Below are positions 10,226 to 22,200 of a stretch of DNA of 64,000 nt, piece after piece (the first letter of the stretch is position 1; each line of letters starts with the position of its first letter). The notes under the pieces are model-generated. The model was not told the DNA's origin. It searched no databases and saw only the letters and a list, made by a program, of their open reading frames with translations. The stretch is taken from contig JAYKAV010000500.1 in NCBI GenBank assembly GCA_035582835.1, positions 191,924 to 255,923 on the forward strand, written 5' to 3'. Source of the DNA: Phoebastria nigripes. Taxonomy: Eukaryota > Chordata > Aves > Procellariiformes > Diomedeidae. The translations under genes were made by a program, and so were the position numbers.

Positions 10226-13200
10226 TGCGCCTCTCACCGTCTCCTCTGGCCGTTCTGTTTTGCAGGAGGTTTTCGGTGCAGAGATGTGCGAGATGTCACC
10301 TGGGGATTTCTGCCTCCGAGATGGTCATGAGGGCCAGGGATTTGGTATATCACTTAAATTGCTTCACTTGCACCACTTGCAACAAGATGCTGACCACCGG
10401 CGATCACTTTGGCATGAAGGACAATCTGGTGTACTGCCGCCTCCATTTCGAGACTCTCATCCAGGGGGAGTACCAGGTGCATTTCAATCACTCGGATGTA
10501 GCCGCTGGGAAGGGCCCGGCATTGGGAGCGGGCTCTGCCAATACTTTGGGACTGCCTTATTACAACGGCGTGGGGACTGTCCAGAAGGGGAGACCCAGGA
10601 AAAGGAAGAGCCCAGGGCCCGGGGCAGATCTGGCAGCCTACAACGCAGGTAAGAGACCCCCATCTTCCCCCAGAACAATTCAAATGGTTTGTTTCTGTTC
10701 ACTTCCAAAGGGGGATTTCCGTTTATTTTAGCTTAAACCGTTAATAATAGTTTAGCTGCAGCATAATTATTGAGATCAAGTGCTGTCAAACTGCAATTAC
10801 AGAAGCTAATATGTTAGCATTTTTCACTTCAGCTGGAAATAAAATGTTTTGAAGCAAGGTCATCTGGTTAAGGAGGGGGAGAAGGGGGAGTGTAGCCTGA
10901 AATAAAATCTGGAAACCAGAGATTGTAAGTTAGCACTTCAGAGAGCTGTGAATTTTCTTTAGTAGCTACACTCTCAAAGGCTGCTGATAGGTGAATTATT
11001 CTGCCCTTGTCCTGAGCTCTTGCACCTCAGAGTTTTGGAAGGAAAGAGAGAGAGGAAGTAAGGAAGCAGCTATTTCCCAGGGACCTGCAGCGGGAGGCGG
11101 ATGCGGGGTGCAGGGCTGGGGGTGCGGGTGCCCGCGGAACCCGGGCAGGGGCTGGAGGCAGCAGGTGTCTGCAGGCAGCCTCGAGTCTGCTCGTACAGTG
11201 ACAAGTTCGGCTGGAGTTTTGATCGTCAGATGTTACTCAGAGAAAAGTCGGGAAACTCACAGCATCCCCTTTCTAAACCCTCACTGCCCCGAGTCGCAGC
11301 CCCTGCCTCTTAACTGAGATCAGCAGCAAGAAGACAGGGAGCAAACCTGGCAGCAGCCACGAGCCTGCAGTCTCTGCAGAAACTCTGTCTCCCAGTCTCT
11401 CTGCATCGAGCTGCAAACTTTCTGATGTGTTTCCTCGTTTAACCTCACCACCACCACAGCACTGTAATTTTGCAGGCAAAGGAATTCGAGCAGTCTCCTG
11501 CCCCCCCCATCCCTGCTTCCTCCCTTCCCCTCGCTCTTCTTCGTCCATGTAACTGCCCACCAGAACGGCTGGGATCACTGGGTCTTCCAGCACTGCTCCT
11601 TGTATGTAACAGGAAAAAGTGTTTGGCCAAAAGAAAATTCTTAGATCTTGATTTTATTAGGAGAATTCAAGGCGGAGGTGGGGTTTACTTCAGACTCGAG
11701 TTTCCCTAAGCTGTGCGCTCAGCCGTCCCGTTAGACCCTGGAGACGAAACTCGTTTGCCTCTTTCCTTGTGCTGCTCCAGTATTGTCTGCACTGCTCCGC
11801 TGTTTCGAGCATGTTTTCTTTTTTAATCTACGAAGTTCAGACATGCCCCATAGGGCGTAGATTTGCCTTTAACATTTTTTTTTTCCCGAAGAGGGCGTTA
11901 GGTAAAGGCCAAGTTTGCTGCGGTTTGTTTCGAGCCGCACCTCTGCGCGCCCCGGCTGCCCCGGACCCGCAGCTCCGGGCTGCGCTGTGCTTCTGCCGTT
12001 CCGCCTTGCGCAGAGGGGGAGAGGCCGGGGGGGAGGAAGGTGCGTGGGGGAGACCGAGGGAAGTGGTGAGGGTCTCGGGCTGTGCTGGTGATCTTCCAGC
12101 ACCGAAGGCTTCGGGTGCGGGGGAGGCGACCACGCCGGGGGGATGAGGCTGCGGGTGTTTTGCGCCTAAAGACAGAGTAACAATAGCGACGAAACTGAGT
12201 GGTTTGCACTGAAAATGGCAGGGCGAAAAGGCGCATCTCCAACTGGCAAACGCACCTCGGGAACAAAATTGCTAGCTATTATTGGTTTAACTAATTGCTG
12301 AATAATTTGGAAATAGTGCAGAAATCAGTAGTAGTCCCAGTGGTGAAGGTTGATGAAAGGTGTATGTAGTCTTCTCGCGAGTAACAGTTGAGCTTTAAAA
12401 CATACATAAAATATGCATCTTGCCCGTTTAAAAAAGTCTCCTTTTCGGAGGGATTAGATTTTAATTGTCCTTCCGCTGTCTCCCTGTGCAGGGCAGATGT
12501 TCAGATTCAAAGGACCTGTAAACCGAACCAGCGGCATCTGTCCTGGATGGGAGCACAGCCTGAGAAAGTCTTGCTGCTCCCTGGCTTCCTAAATAAACCG
12601 TCTATAACTGTATTTTTTAAAATTCGTTTTCAAAATAATTGCCCTCCGATTTTTTGGTCTTAATTTTTCTTTAGAGTTGCAACTGAAGCTTAAGAGATCT
12701 TCCTTGAGGAACCTTTGGCTTCTTTGCTTAAACTATTTAACTACTTAACTATTTACTAAACCAATAATCGACCAATTTATACAATAGTAAGTGCCATTGA
12801 TCTTGGAAATCAGACCAGGTTGCCCGGTGATGTAGAATTTCACAAACTAGTAAATTATTGCAAAGCCTTCGATTTTTTGCCTTTTAAAGAGAAACCGTTT
12901 AAAAGTGTGATAGTTTCTCTTTTTATTTTAAATGGAACTTGTCATTTCCTTCTCAGAAATGCACTAGAAATGCACAATATTGTCCTCTGAGGGGATCTGT
13001 TGCTGGTAATTTGTGTAGAATACTTTGTGTAAATANATCTACACCCAGAGGTGGTGGGAAAAGGGGGACCCGTAAACTTAGGCAGAGTTGAGACTGGAAT
13101 TATTTTGTAAATTGCAGCAAATATTCATCTGCAACACGAATTGGACTGACTTTTTTTTTACTTAAACGAGACTCCGTTGGCACGGGGATGATGGGTTTTA

Positions 13201-16200
13201 GATGTGGATAAAGCCTGACAAGTGGAAAATAGCTTAGAAGGATGCTGAAACTTCAAAAAGACTTCCTTTTCTTTCTTTCTTTTCTTTTTTTTTTTAAGTG
13301 TGTTCCTGTGATCATAATTTCTTCTTTCACTTGTTGGAATGGAGTTTGATGGGGTTTTTTAGGTCAGTAAATCAATGGCTGAAAGCTTGCTGAACACAGA
13401 AGCACCTGTAAAGAATTCTGAATACTCCCTTTGTGAATTAGACCCCAAACCTCCCACAGCCTGCTGTATTTTATTCATTTATATCTAGTCTGTCTTTAAT
13501 ATGAAGACACTAAAATATCCTCGAAAATGACAGATGCATTGCGCAGACTTGGGGCACCACGAGCTGATAAAATACCCTTGCAAAGAGCAAAGATATTAGG
13601 AANTATTTCCTTCCTTTACTAGCGGGAAGATACATAGTGTTTCAGTGAGAAGGTGACTAAATATCTGGGCTAGATGCACACCCTCGGCGGGTGGGGAGCG
13701 GGGGCTGGGGGTGGCTTTTTGCCAGGGGACGGAGGCTGCCGAGGCGCTGGCCCCGCTCCCCCGGCGCGGGCGGGCCCCGGGCTGCGGCAGCCGGCCCAGC
13801 ACCACGGGCGCTCCCTCCCTCCCCTCCCCGCCACCCCCCGTCTCCCCCGGCGCGGCTCGGGAAAGCGCCGAGGCCGTTTGGAGCTGACCCTCCGAAGGGG
13901 CTTTGTCAAAAGGTTTTTTTCCCTGACAAAAATGGGAAAAGCCTGGAAAGTTTTGAAGAGCGAATTTCTCTTTCTCCCCTCGTTTCCCCTGGGACTAAAA
14001 GCTCAGAATAAGCTTTCCTGTGACTACAGTTGCAGAGCGAGCAAACAGGAGTCTCAGCTTAAAAAAGGATGTCTTGGTGATTTCCTAAGAAAAATCAGAG
14101 TTCCCTCCTTTGCCCCCTCCTCCTGCTTCTCTCCCTCCGCCTCTCCCCCCTCCGACGTGGTCACCTTTCGGGCTCCCCCGGGCGCGGTGCATCTGGCCCC
14201 TCCCCGGGGGGCAAGGGTTGGGGTTGGGGCAGAGGCAGGGAGCCGGCACTGCTCGCTCCTCAAAGGGCGAGCGGGGCTCCGGGAGCGCTGCCTTCCCTCC
14301 CCAGGGAGGCTGCCCTGGCGCAGGGCCGGGGGGTCCCTCGGGAAGAGCACGGCGGGGCGAGCCCCACGGGGAGGGGAGCGGAGCCCGCTCCGGCCCCGCT
14401 GCCNGCCCCTTCCCCCAGCCCGGCGGGCAGCGAGGAGCCCGGCTCGGCCGGGGCTGCCCGGGTTAATCGTGGCGCTCAGGGAATTACCGCGCACTCGCAC
14501 CGGCTATTCAGCGCCATTCAATTGGCTTAATTGAGGGGAAAAACCCTCCGCGGCTGGCTCCTCCCGCACAGCCCGGTGCCCGGCGCGGCCCCTCTCCGGA
14601 CCCTTTGTTCTCCCGCCCCGCCGCAGCCCCGTCCCGGGCCGCTCTCTCCCCCTAGAGGCACCGCGGCCGCGGGGGGGGCGGCCCGTCCCTCCAGCAGCCC
14701 CGGGAGGCAGCGGGACAGGCAGCCCTTTTGTCCCAGGCGGCTGAGGAAGGCCGGAGGAAAGGGGGTTTCTAATCCCAGCTCTCCTCTCTCGTGGCCTTGT
14801 GATGCTGGAAGATAGTCGCTCCTTAAGACAGGCTTTATCTCCCTCTTCCTAGAAACACCTCTTGAAATTTCAAGGTTGGGGCAGCGCTTTCTGTGTCTGT
14901 TGCTCCAAAGGCTTGGCGGGGATGCCCTCCTTTCAATGCTGCCAGGAGGGGTACTTTGCCTGCTCCAAGTGCCACAGCTTCACCCCTTTTCATCCCAGTT
15001 GTGGTAAGGAGTTCAGGTGTCTGCCTTCTCCAGGTGTCTTCTCCTTCCACCAGGGAGAAAGACTCTACCTCTGTTCCTGTCCCAAGTACCATTCAGAGGG
15101 CTCTGTCTCACTTTTGTCTCCTTCAAGGATGTGGGTACCACAAAGTCCTTTACACACGCCTGCCAAACAACAAATAAGGCTGCACCCCTGCCTAGTCTAG
15201 TTAATCACAAGTTCCCTCTCCAGGCAGCAGGAGGTTAAAACACCCCCTTGACTCTCTTATTACAGAAGGAAAGGGGTGTATGTTCCTGAGCCACTGAATA
15301 TGGAGAGCTGATGCACGCGCCAAATGTGTCTCTTGTTTCATCATTCTTTCAGAATCAGGATTAGTTTGCTTTCTTTTTGGGTAATTTAACATGTCAAACA
15401 CAAGCTACTAAGAACAAAAGTTCTCCCAAAGGAAATTCCTCTTTCCCATCTTCTTCATGTGCCATATACTTAGCGACCTACTAACTACTAAGCACACGCT
15501 TTGCCCTGAATCCTGACGTGTGGGGGGATCTGGCGATCTGAGTGTGAAACAGTGCTCCCAAGCTTTCTTCTTCAAATAGTGTTTGTTACAAAGATAACAG
15601 CACACCCTGCTTTACACTCATGTCGCTGTTTTTAGAGACAGTATTATGCATTATTCTGCAGAGAGTATTTTGGTCACCAATATCAAAATATAACATTTTA
15701 ATCTTAGTTTCTAGTGATGCTCTCCGTGGACATCACCATCTTGTGGCCAAGTGGACGTTTGTATCGTGGTGCTAATGGAGGAGGCTGTAAGAGCTGGCCG
15801 CTGGTGAGACCAGCCGAAGGACAGGAGGGCGATGGCCTGGACGTGGGACTGGGGNAAAGGCACAAGGGCCTTAGAAATGTTCTAGGGTCAAAAAAGAGAC
15901 TTGGCACCGCTTCAGAATTTGTTTTATCAAAAAATAGGAATGAAACATTAGTGAATTTAAGACTCCTCTATTCGACTGGAATTTTACCAACTGTATTTCT
16001 GAACTCCCAGCAGGAGCCCTAGATACTGCAATTGAATGGAAATCTTATGTACGGATATTTCAACAATTCCTTTGGGAGATACACAAGGACACCACGAAGG
16101 AACAGGGAAGAAGTGCCTGAAAAACAGAGGGTTGCGTGAGGAGCGTGTACAGTGTTAGTCTTATGCCATGATGCCTTTTGCAGAAACTCCTCAGCTCTTA

Positions 16201-19200
16201 TAATCTCCACATGCTTACACCCTTGGCCCCCTCTGTATCTCTGTGCCTGCAACGCCCACAGACATTTCAGATTCTGAGAGAGATGCATATAATATTAGAC
16301 CTAATATAACAGACTTTTGAAGATGGTGCCAAGTACCACAACCAAATACAAGAGGGGAATTGGCACTAACTAGGAATATTTATGTCATATCAGGTGATGC
16401 CTGGAGGTACCCAAACCACTTGCACAAGACAACGAACAGCAGACACCCATGTGCACTTTCAAAATCTGTTCTATAACTTTCTTCATAGAAAAGGACAATA
16501 GTTAGTCAGTTTCAAATGGTACATATTTACTGTCATTTTAATATTATTTTTATTTAGTAGATGAGGAGGTGAAATTACAAGAAATTCAAAGAGTAAATTG
16601 TTCGTTGTCCTGTCAGGGCTTGACGAAAAGCTGATACCCTCATTCCATTCTGGGAGGGTTTAGAATCACTTTTATTTCCTTGGATCCTGAATGTATCTCA
16701 TTCTCTATGGAACAGGTTAACATCCAACTGCTTGCAGCCGTAGGGTTTGTTTTGTTGCATATAAACATGAACAGACCTCAGTCCTTCAGACATATTTTGA
16801 TGCGTTTCCTCCTAAGTCTCTGCCTTGTTATTTCTGGGAGGGTTTGAAAGCATTTAAGATAACATACAGAGGTCTTTTCCACTACTGATATCTAAAATTC
16901 TGTGAGTACATTTTAAAACCAAGTACTGCTTAGTTTTACATTTCCATAATAGAATTTGCTATGAGCAATATAGTTTCAGTTATTCATCCCAGTATTCTTT
17001 ACAGCAGGAACTGTAGCTATGAAGGAAACTGGAGCACACGGGATGACCCCAGTTTGGCAACTAGATCTCAGTTCTTAAACCAGAAAAAAGATTTTTCTAC
17101 ATTCCATCCAGCTCCATTAATACTGCATTTTTACTATCTCCTTTTACGTGTCTTATACCTTTTAAATTCAGGTGCTTCCAGTCTTTCCATGCCACAGGAA
17201 AACAAGCAGAAATGCTTCTTATTGCTAGAATTTGGCACAAGATACTTAGGTCTGGAAAGGATTTATACAAATGTACGCACATGCATGCACACATACATAC
17301 ACATTTATATATACAGTACAATTTTTTTAAGCTGTTTTTTAAATTATAGGCGTACAGAAACACACAGAAAAGTTCGAGGCTTCGGACACTTTCTACGTAT
17401 CTATTAAACAAACNTGCTTTTGGTCTTAAAGCTGAATTTTTGCAGGCCTTGCTCTATATTGTGCCATATCTTTGTAGAAGTTTTTGAAAAGCTGAAGTTT
17501 GCAAAGCAGCTACTGTACATGCTGCAAAACTGCTGTTTATAGAACCTGTATGGATTTTTACTTATGAGTATGTGCATTTTATGTATATTTTTTAAAACTG
17601 TTTTTAATGCATGCCTTTCAGAATTTGTATGTTTTCAATAGGGCTGAAAACCTCTGATGGATAGCATTAATTTAAAATAAGACTATAAAGACATGTCTCT
17701 GAGATGTACTCAATTGTAATGAACCAGCAATAACGGACAATTGAAAACAAATCTGTTTATGTGTTTAAGAAATTCACCAATAATTCACAATTTAAAATAC
17801 AATTTTTTTCTAATTTTTTACATGCAACATAGAACACAGATAGTAGTGATTTTTCATTACTTTTAACATAAAACTTATAGGAAATTAAAAGGGAGTTGTA
17901 GATATTGGAATAGAAAAAGTAAATTAATGATAGTTTGTCAGAGCTAATTTTCAGTTATATCCCTGATTTTTTTGGTGGATTTAAGCTCGGTCCTTAATGT
18001 TATTTGAAGAGTTTTTCTATGGTTTACTGTATGCACAAATAAATGACAAACTACTTTTGGTCTATGACATTATTTTGCTTGGCATTCAACATTTAATACT
18101 ACTTGATAATTATTATAATGTTCCTTGCTCATAGACCTCCTTTACAGGCTTTATGGTTGATTTATGCAAGTGTATCAATCAGTGTCATTCAGTGATTTCA
18201 AAAGGATATAACAGAATTGACCACTCAAACTAGTATTTGCAAATACTTTTTAAAAAAAGGAAATATAAACATATAAATAATTAAAAATATATTTTTCATT
18301 TGGCATGCCAGTGATACATTGTATTAACAGCTTTATTTCTTTAGCTAGTCAAATTATAGTAATAATTTGCTGTCTGGTACCCACAAACTTTATTTATTTT
18401 ATAGTGTTTCATTTAATGGTCTCTCTTGTACTCTACAGGGTTTAGTTTGATGGAGGAAATAATTATAATTTTAACTGGTCTGTTCCATCCAGATTTAAGT
18501 GGACTGTATTGTACAGCTTTCTTTGTACATTACAATGCAATTTATAGTGATACAAAGTACATTAAAACACTTTACAGAGTTGAGGACAGCTCCTGTCCTA
18601 CAAGCAGAAAGTGGAGGAAAGGCTGTGTGGAGACGGGGGGAAGAAAAAAGGAAACAGACCTGACATTTTAAAAGCCATAAAGAGGCAGGTGAGGGTCCTT
18701 GCAGGCTGGTTATTGTAAGGGAAAAATAGAAGATGCAGAAATGGAGGGGAAGGCAAGTAGGATTTGTACCAGTACAATACATGCCATGGTATGTTATTTT
18801 AATTGCTGCACTCAGATGAACTGCAAACAATGTTGGTCACAGAGCAATAGATTTACACGCCTTTTCCTCTTGTCGCCTTAAGCTTTAAGTTGCAATGAAA
18901 ATGATGGTGACCACCTGGATAGAGACCAGCAATACCCCAGCAATCAAAAAACAAAGCGTATGAGGACATCATTCAAACACCACCAGTTGCGGACAATGAA
19001 GTCATACTTTGCTATTAACCACAATCCTGATGCCAAGGACTTGAAACAGCTAGCTCAGAAAACCGGCCTGACCAAAAGAGTTCTTCAGGTAAGAAGAGCA
19101 GTCTTTTGTCTTGAAAAGTAAATAAAATATCAGTTTTATATTTGAAATGCCATAGATTTTGCACGCTTTTCTTAATCATTCATACCTTCTGTGAGACTTC

Positions 19201-22200
19201 AGCTAAACCCTAGAAAGTATGAGAAAAGTTATTTCTTTTCAGCTTCCCAAAAGTAGATCACTTGGGTTCTAATTTTTAATGACAGTTGTGAAGATTTGGG
19301 GCCCTGCTTGTTTTCCTGTATTTAGTTAATTCTGGTGCATGCTTTAGCTTCCAATCTGCTGTAAGAAAAACTGAATTATTTTAGTTAGTGTGTTCACTGT
19401 AAATAGAGAGCTCTTAATTTAGAAATTACTGTGAATGTTTACCTTTATAAGAAATGAATCAGCAGTTTGAATTTATTTTATCAGGACAAGGAGGATATCT
19501 TTTCTTTCATAACTGAAGTGGACATAAATTTAATTTTTCAAAGATTAATTTTTTATTCATAGTTTAGTAACTTAGAATGAAAGGAGACTGCATCTTAAAA
19601 GGACTTTTTCTCTGAAAGCTGGATTTTTCTTGCTTCAAGGATATGCACTCCGTTTGAACTATTATGGGAAGCAAAGGTGAGAATATTAGTTGATTCAGCT
19701 CCATTTTAATTTATAGTTCTGATTCAAGAAGTCAATTTTAATGGGCACTTATCCAAATAACTATACCTAGAGATAAATTTGGGCATATAGGAGCTATGGC
19801 ATTCCAGGATCTATTGCTGACATTTTTAAATGGGTCTTAATTGTAGAATGTGAGCTTCATAGAGACAGGTAGGGCTCAGAGACAGACTCCTGGGAAAGCA
19901 TCATGGACAGCTCTTGCAAATTCATAGGCAAGTGGAGGACAGTAGACAAAAGTTATTGAGAAAAACTGAATTCACTGGAGAGATTCTGGACCTTACAGTG
20001 TTAATACCTAACAGAAGAAGGAATAAAGGTTTTGCAGGCTTCCCAGTAAAAACTACTAATGAAAAACCGTATGTAATTACTTCTCTTGGCTATGTCCTCC
20101 ATAGTTGGATTTTTTTTGTTTTTATGAGGCTGATTTGCGGTGGTAGAACAGATTGCTGCGATATAACTAGTGCACATCCTAACGTTTGACATAGTGTCTC
20201 TCATAGCAGCTCTCCTTTATCCATGCACATGGGCAAAATAATAGACTGCATTTGTCTACCCTTATTTTGACACTTCTCCTTTATTTTACCCTGAGAGTTT
20301 AGACACTTCAGTAATATCTATCCTGTCCACTACAGTGCACTCACCTGAATTATCTGAGAAATTTCACATAGTGCATTAAGAAATGTCTAAGATCAGTGTC
20401 TAGAAAGTGTCTTTCTCTTGATCAATTTTCTGTTCTCTCTCCTCACTCCACACCAACTTTGACTTCCATCTCTCTCTCCTCTTTTCACCTAATGAGTCTT
20501 TCCTTCCATCTTTTTTTCCAAGTTATTGTCTCTGTTTCTTCCTTACTTTTCAGAATGTTTTTCCTTGTCTCCAAAATTGGACTCTATGTCTCCACTTCAC
20601 CTCACTCCCTTTTTCAGTTTCTTCATTGCTTGTGTTTCTGTCTTAAACATATGCATTTTGCAGTTTTAAGGTGCTTAGTGCTTCCTCTTTTTTGCAACTG
20701 TCCCTTACAATTCCACTAAACTTTTTTCATCGTTTTGGTAATTGGTGTTTAAATTCTTTTACTTTCTCAGTTAAATACTCCTTTATGTCTGGGCTCCTTT
20801 AGCTGAAGAGTGGTGGAAGGTGATAGTTGGTGGTGAGAATTGCATCCAGAGGATGATGCTGTCGGAGGCACTTCAAGAAAATGACTTGGAGTGATACTTT
20901 GTCTAGTATCACTTGAGTTTTCCTGTCTGTTACGAGCACTCTCTACTCCATACTCTTTTGAACTTTTTGTTTGAAAATTAATTTGGGCCATGAAAAAACA
21001 AACTTGTTTTTTTGATTTTAGAAGATTTGTGCCCAATTGGTTTATCTCTAACCTGTGAGAGGCAATTTTTCAAACACTGAAGTTCACCTATATGAGTTTC
21101 AGGGTTGCTCTTTGCTGGGGAAAACTCTTCGTGATGTTGGTTATGAGATAGTGTCACTTGTTAATTCTTTTCAGCCAGAAAGGTTGGCGTTCCATCTGTG
21201 TCATTTATTGAACACGAAGTAATTCACTGACACTATTGATCTAAACAAGCATCATTAGTATTAGTCTGTCTTACATACCAAAGGCACATGGACTCCCAGA
21301 CGTACGTCTACACTTGCCAGTAGTAAGAAATCTTCCGCATTCCTGATGATGTTATTAGGCGTGCTTGTAAGCTATTGTATTTTCTGTATGTTCAGATCTC
21401 AGTTCAGTTGATGAAGGATTGTGGCTCTTTGTATATCATCAATAGAATATATTTTAATAGAAAATACAAGGCAGCAGATCAGGAGAAACAGGTTCTCTTG
21501 TTCTGAAACCAGTGTACTTCCTAAACACAAGTTGTAGAGTTCCTAGTGATTTAGGAAACAGCTTTAGTGCCCTTACTATACAGTCAGTCCCACATAACAT
21601 GTAATGAGGGTGCTTTGTTTGTAGATGAGCAGAGAATTTGGCCATATTCTTAATGATCTGTGATATTGGATTTGGAAGACCTGACTTCTGTCTTTGCTTT
21701 ATATACAATTAGTCATCAGCTACACATGTTCAGAAGTGGAATGGCATGGAAATGTAACATACTGCTTCGTGAATTACATTTCCTTCAGTGGCTTTTTAAT
21801 GCAGACTGTTTTCCTTAAGTAGCCACGTTAGAATCACAGTAAACCTATTTATATTTGTAACCCCTATTTTTAATTTATTTTCATTCCAATTTAGCTTTAT
21901 ATTTGAGATTTAATTCATATACTTCTTGTACTGCAGCTGGGGAACACAAGCCCATTATTGTAAGCTATCATTCATAATTAAAGTGACCAGCTAATTGTGA
22001 GCTAACTAACTGGCATAAATATTCCTCTTTTGGGAATTGGTCTTTCTTTTTGTGAGTTTAGAAAGGGAAGATGGAAGTAGATAGCCCTAAGAAGACATGG
22101 TTTGCTAGCTATAGGTATGTACCTCTTCTCTCCCCAGGAGTCTGGAATATGATTATCCATGGGAAAAGCAGTTTAGGAACATAAAGCGTTATTTTTCAGT

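Larger units (their letters stand above)
10649..18882 (+). other. LHX2: LHX2 intron 3
   Basis: This 8.2-kb phase-1 intron holds three things worth noting: CpG-rich blocks at about 11890-12140 and 13670-14760, a threefold AACTAYTT repeat at 12731-12754, and a pyrimidine-rich stretch at 13262-13297. The remainder (14820-18880) is AT-rich with no supported exon. Open frames at 14862-15200, 16961-17407 and 18426-18671 lack splice sites, homology and codon character. Single Ns occur at 13036, 13603, 14404, 15855 and 17414. Confidence 0.8.

Noticed and set aside
9302..10731. Open frames of 342 and 371 codons across LHX2 intron 2
   Set aside because: They are low-stop artefacts of GC-rich DNA crossing the G44 tract and the real splice junctions. 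The true frame is given by the LIM domain exons.
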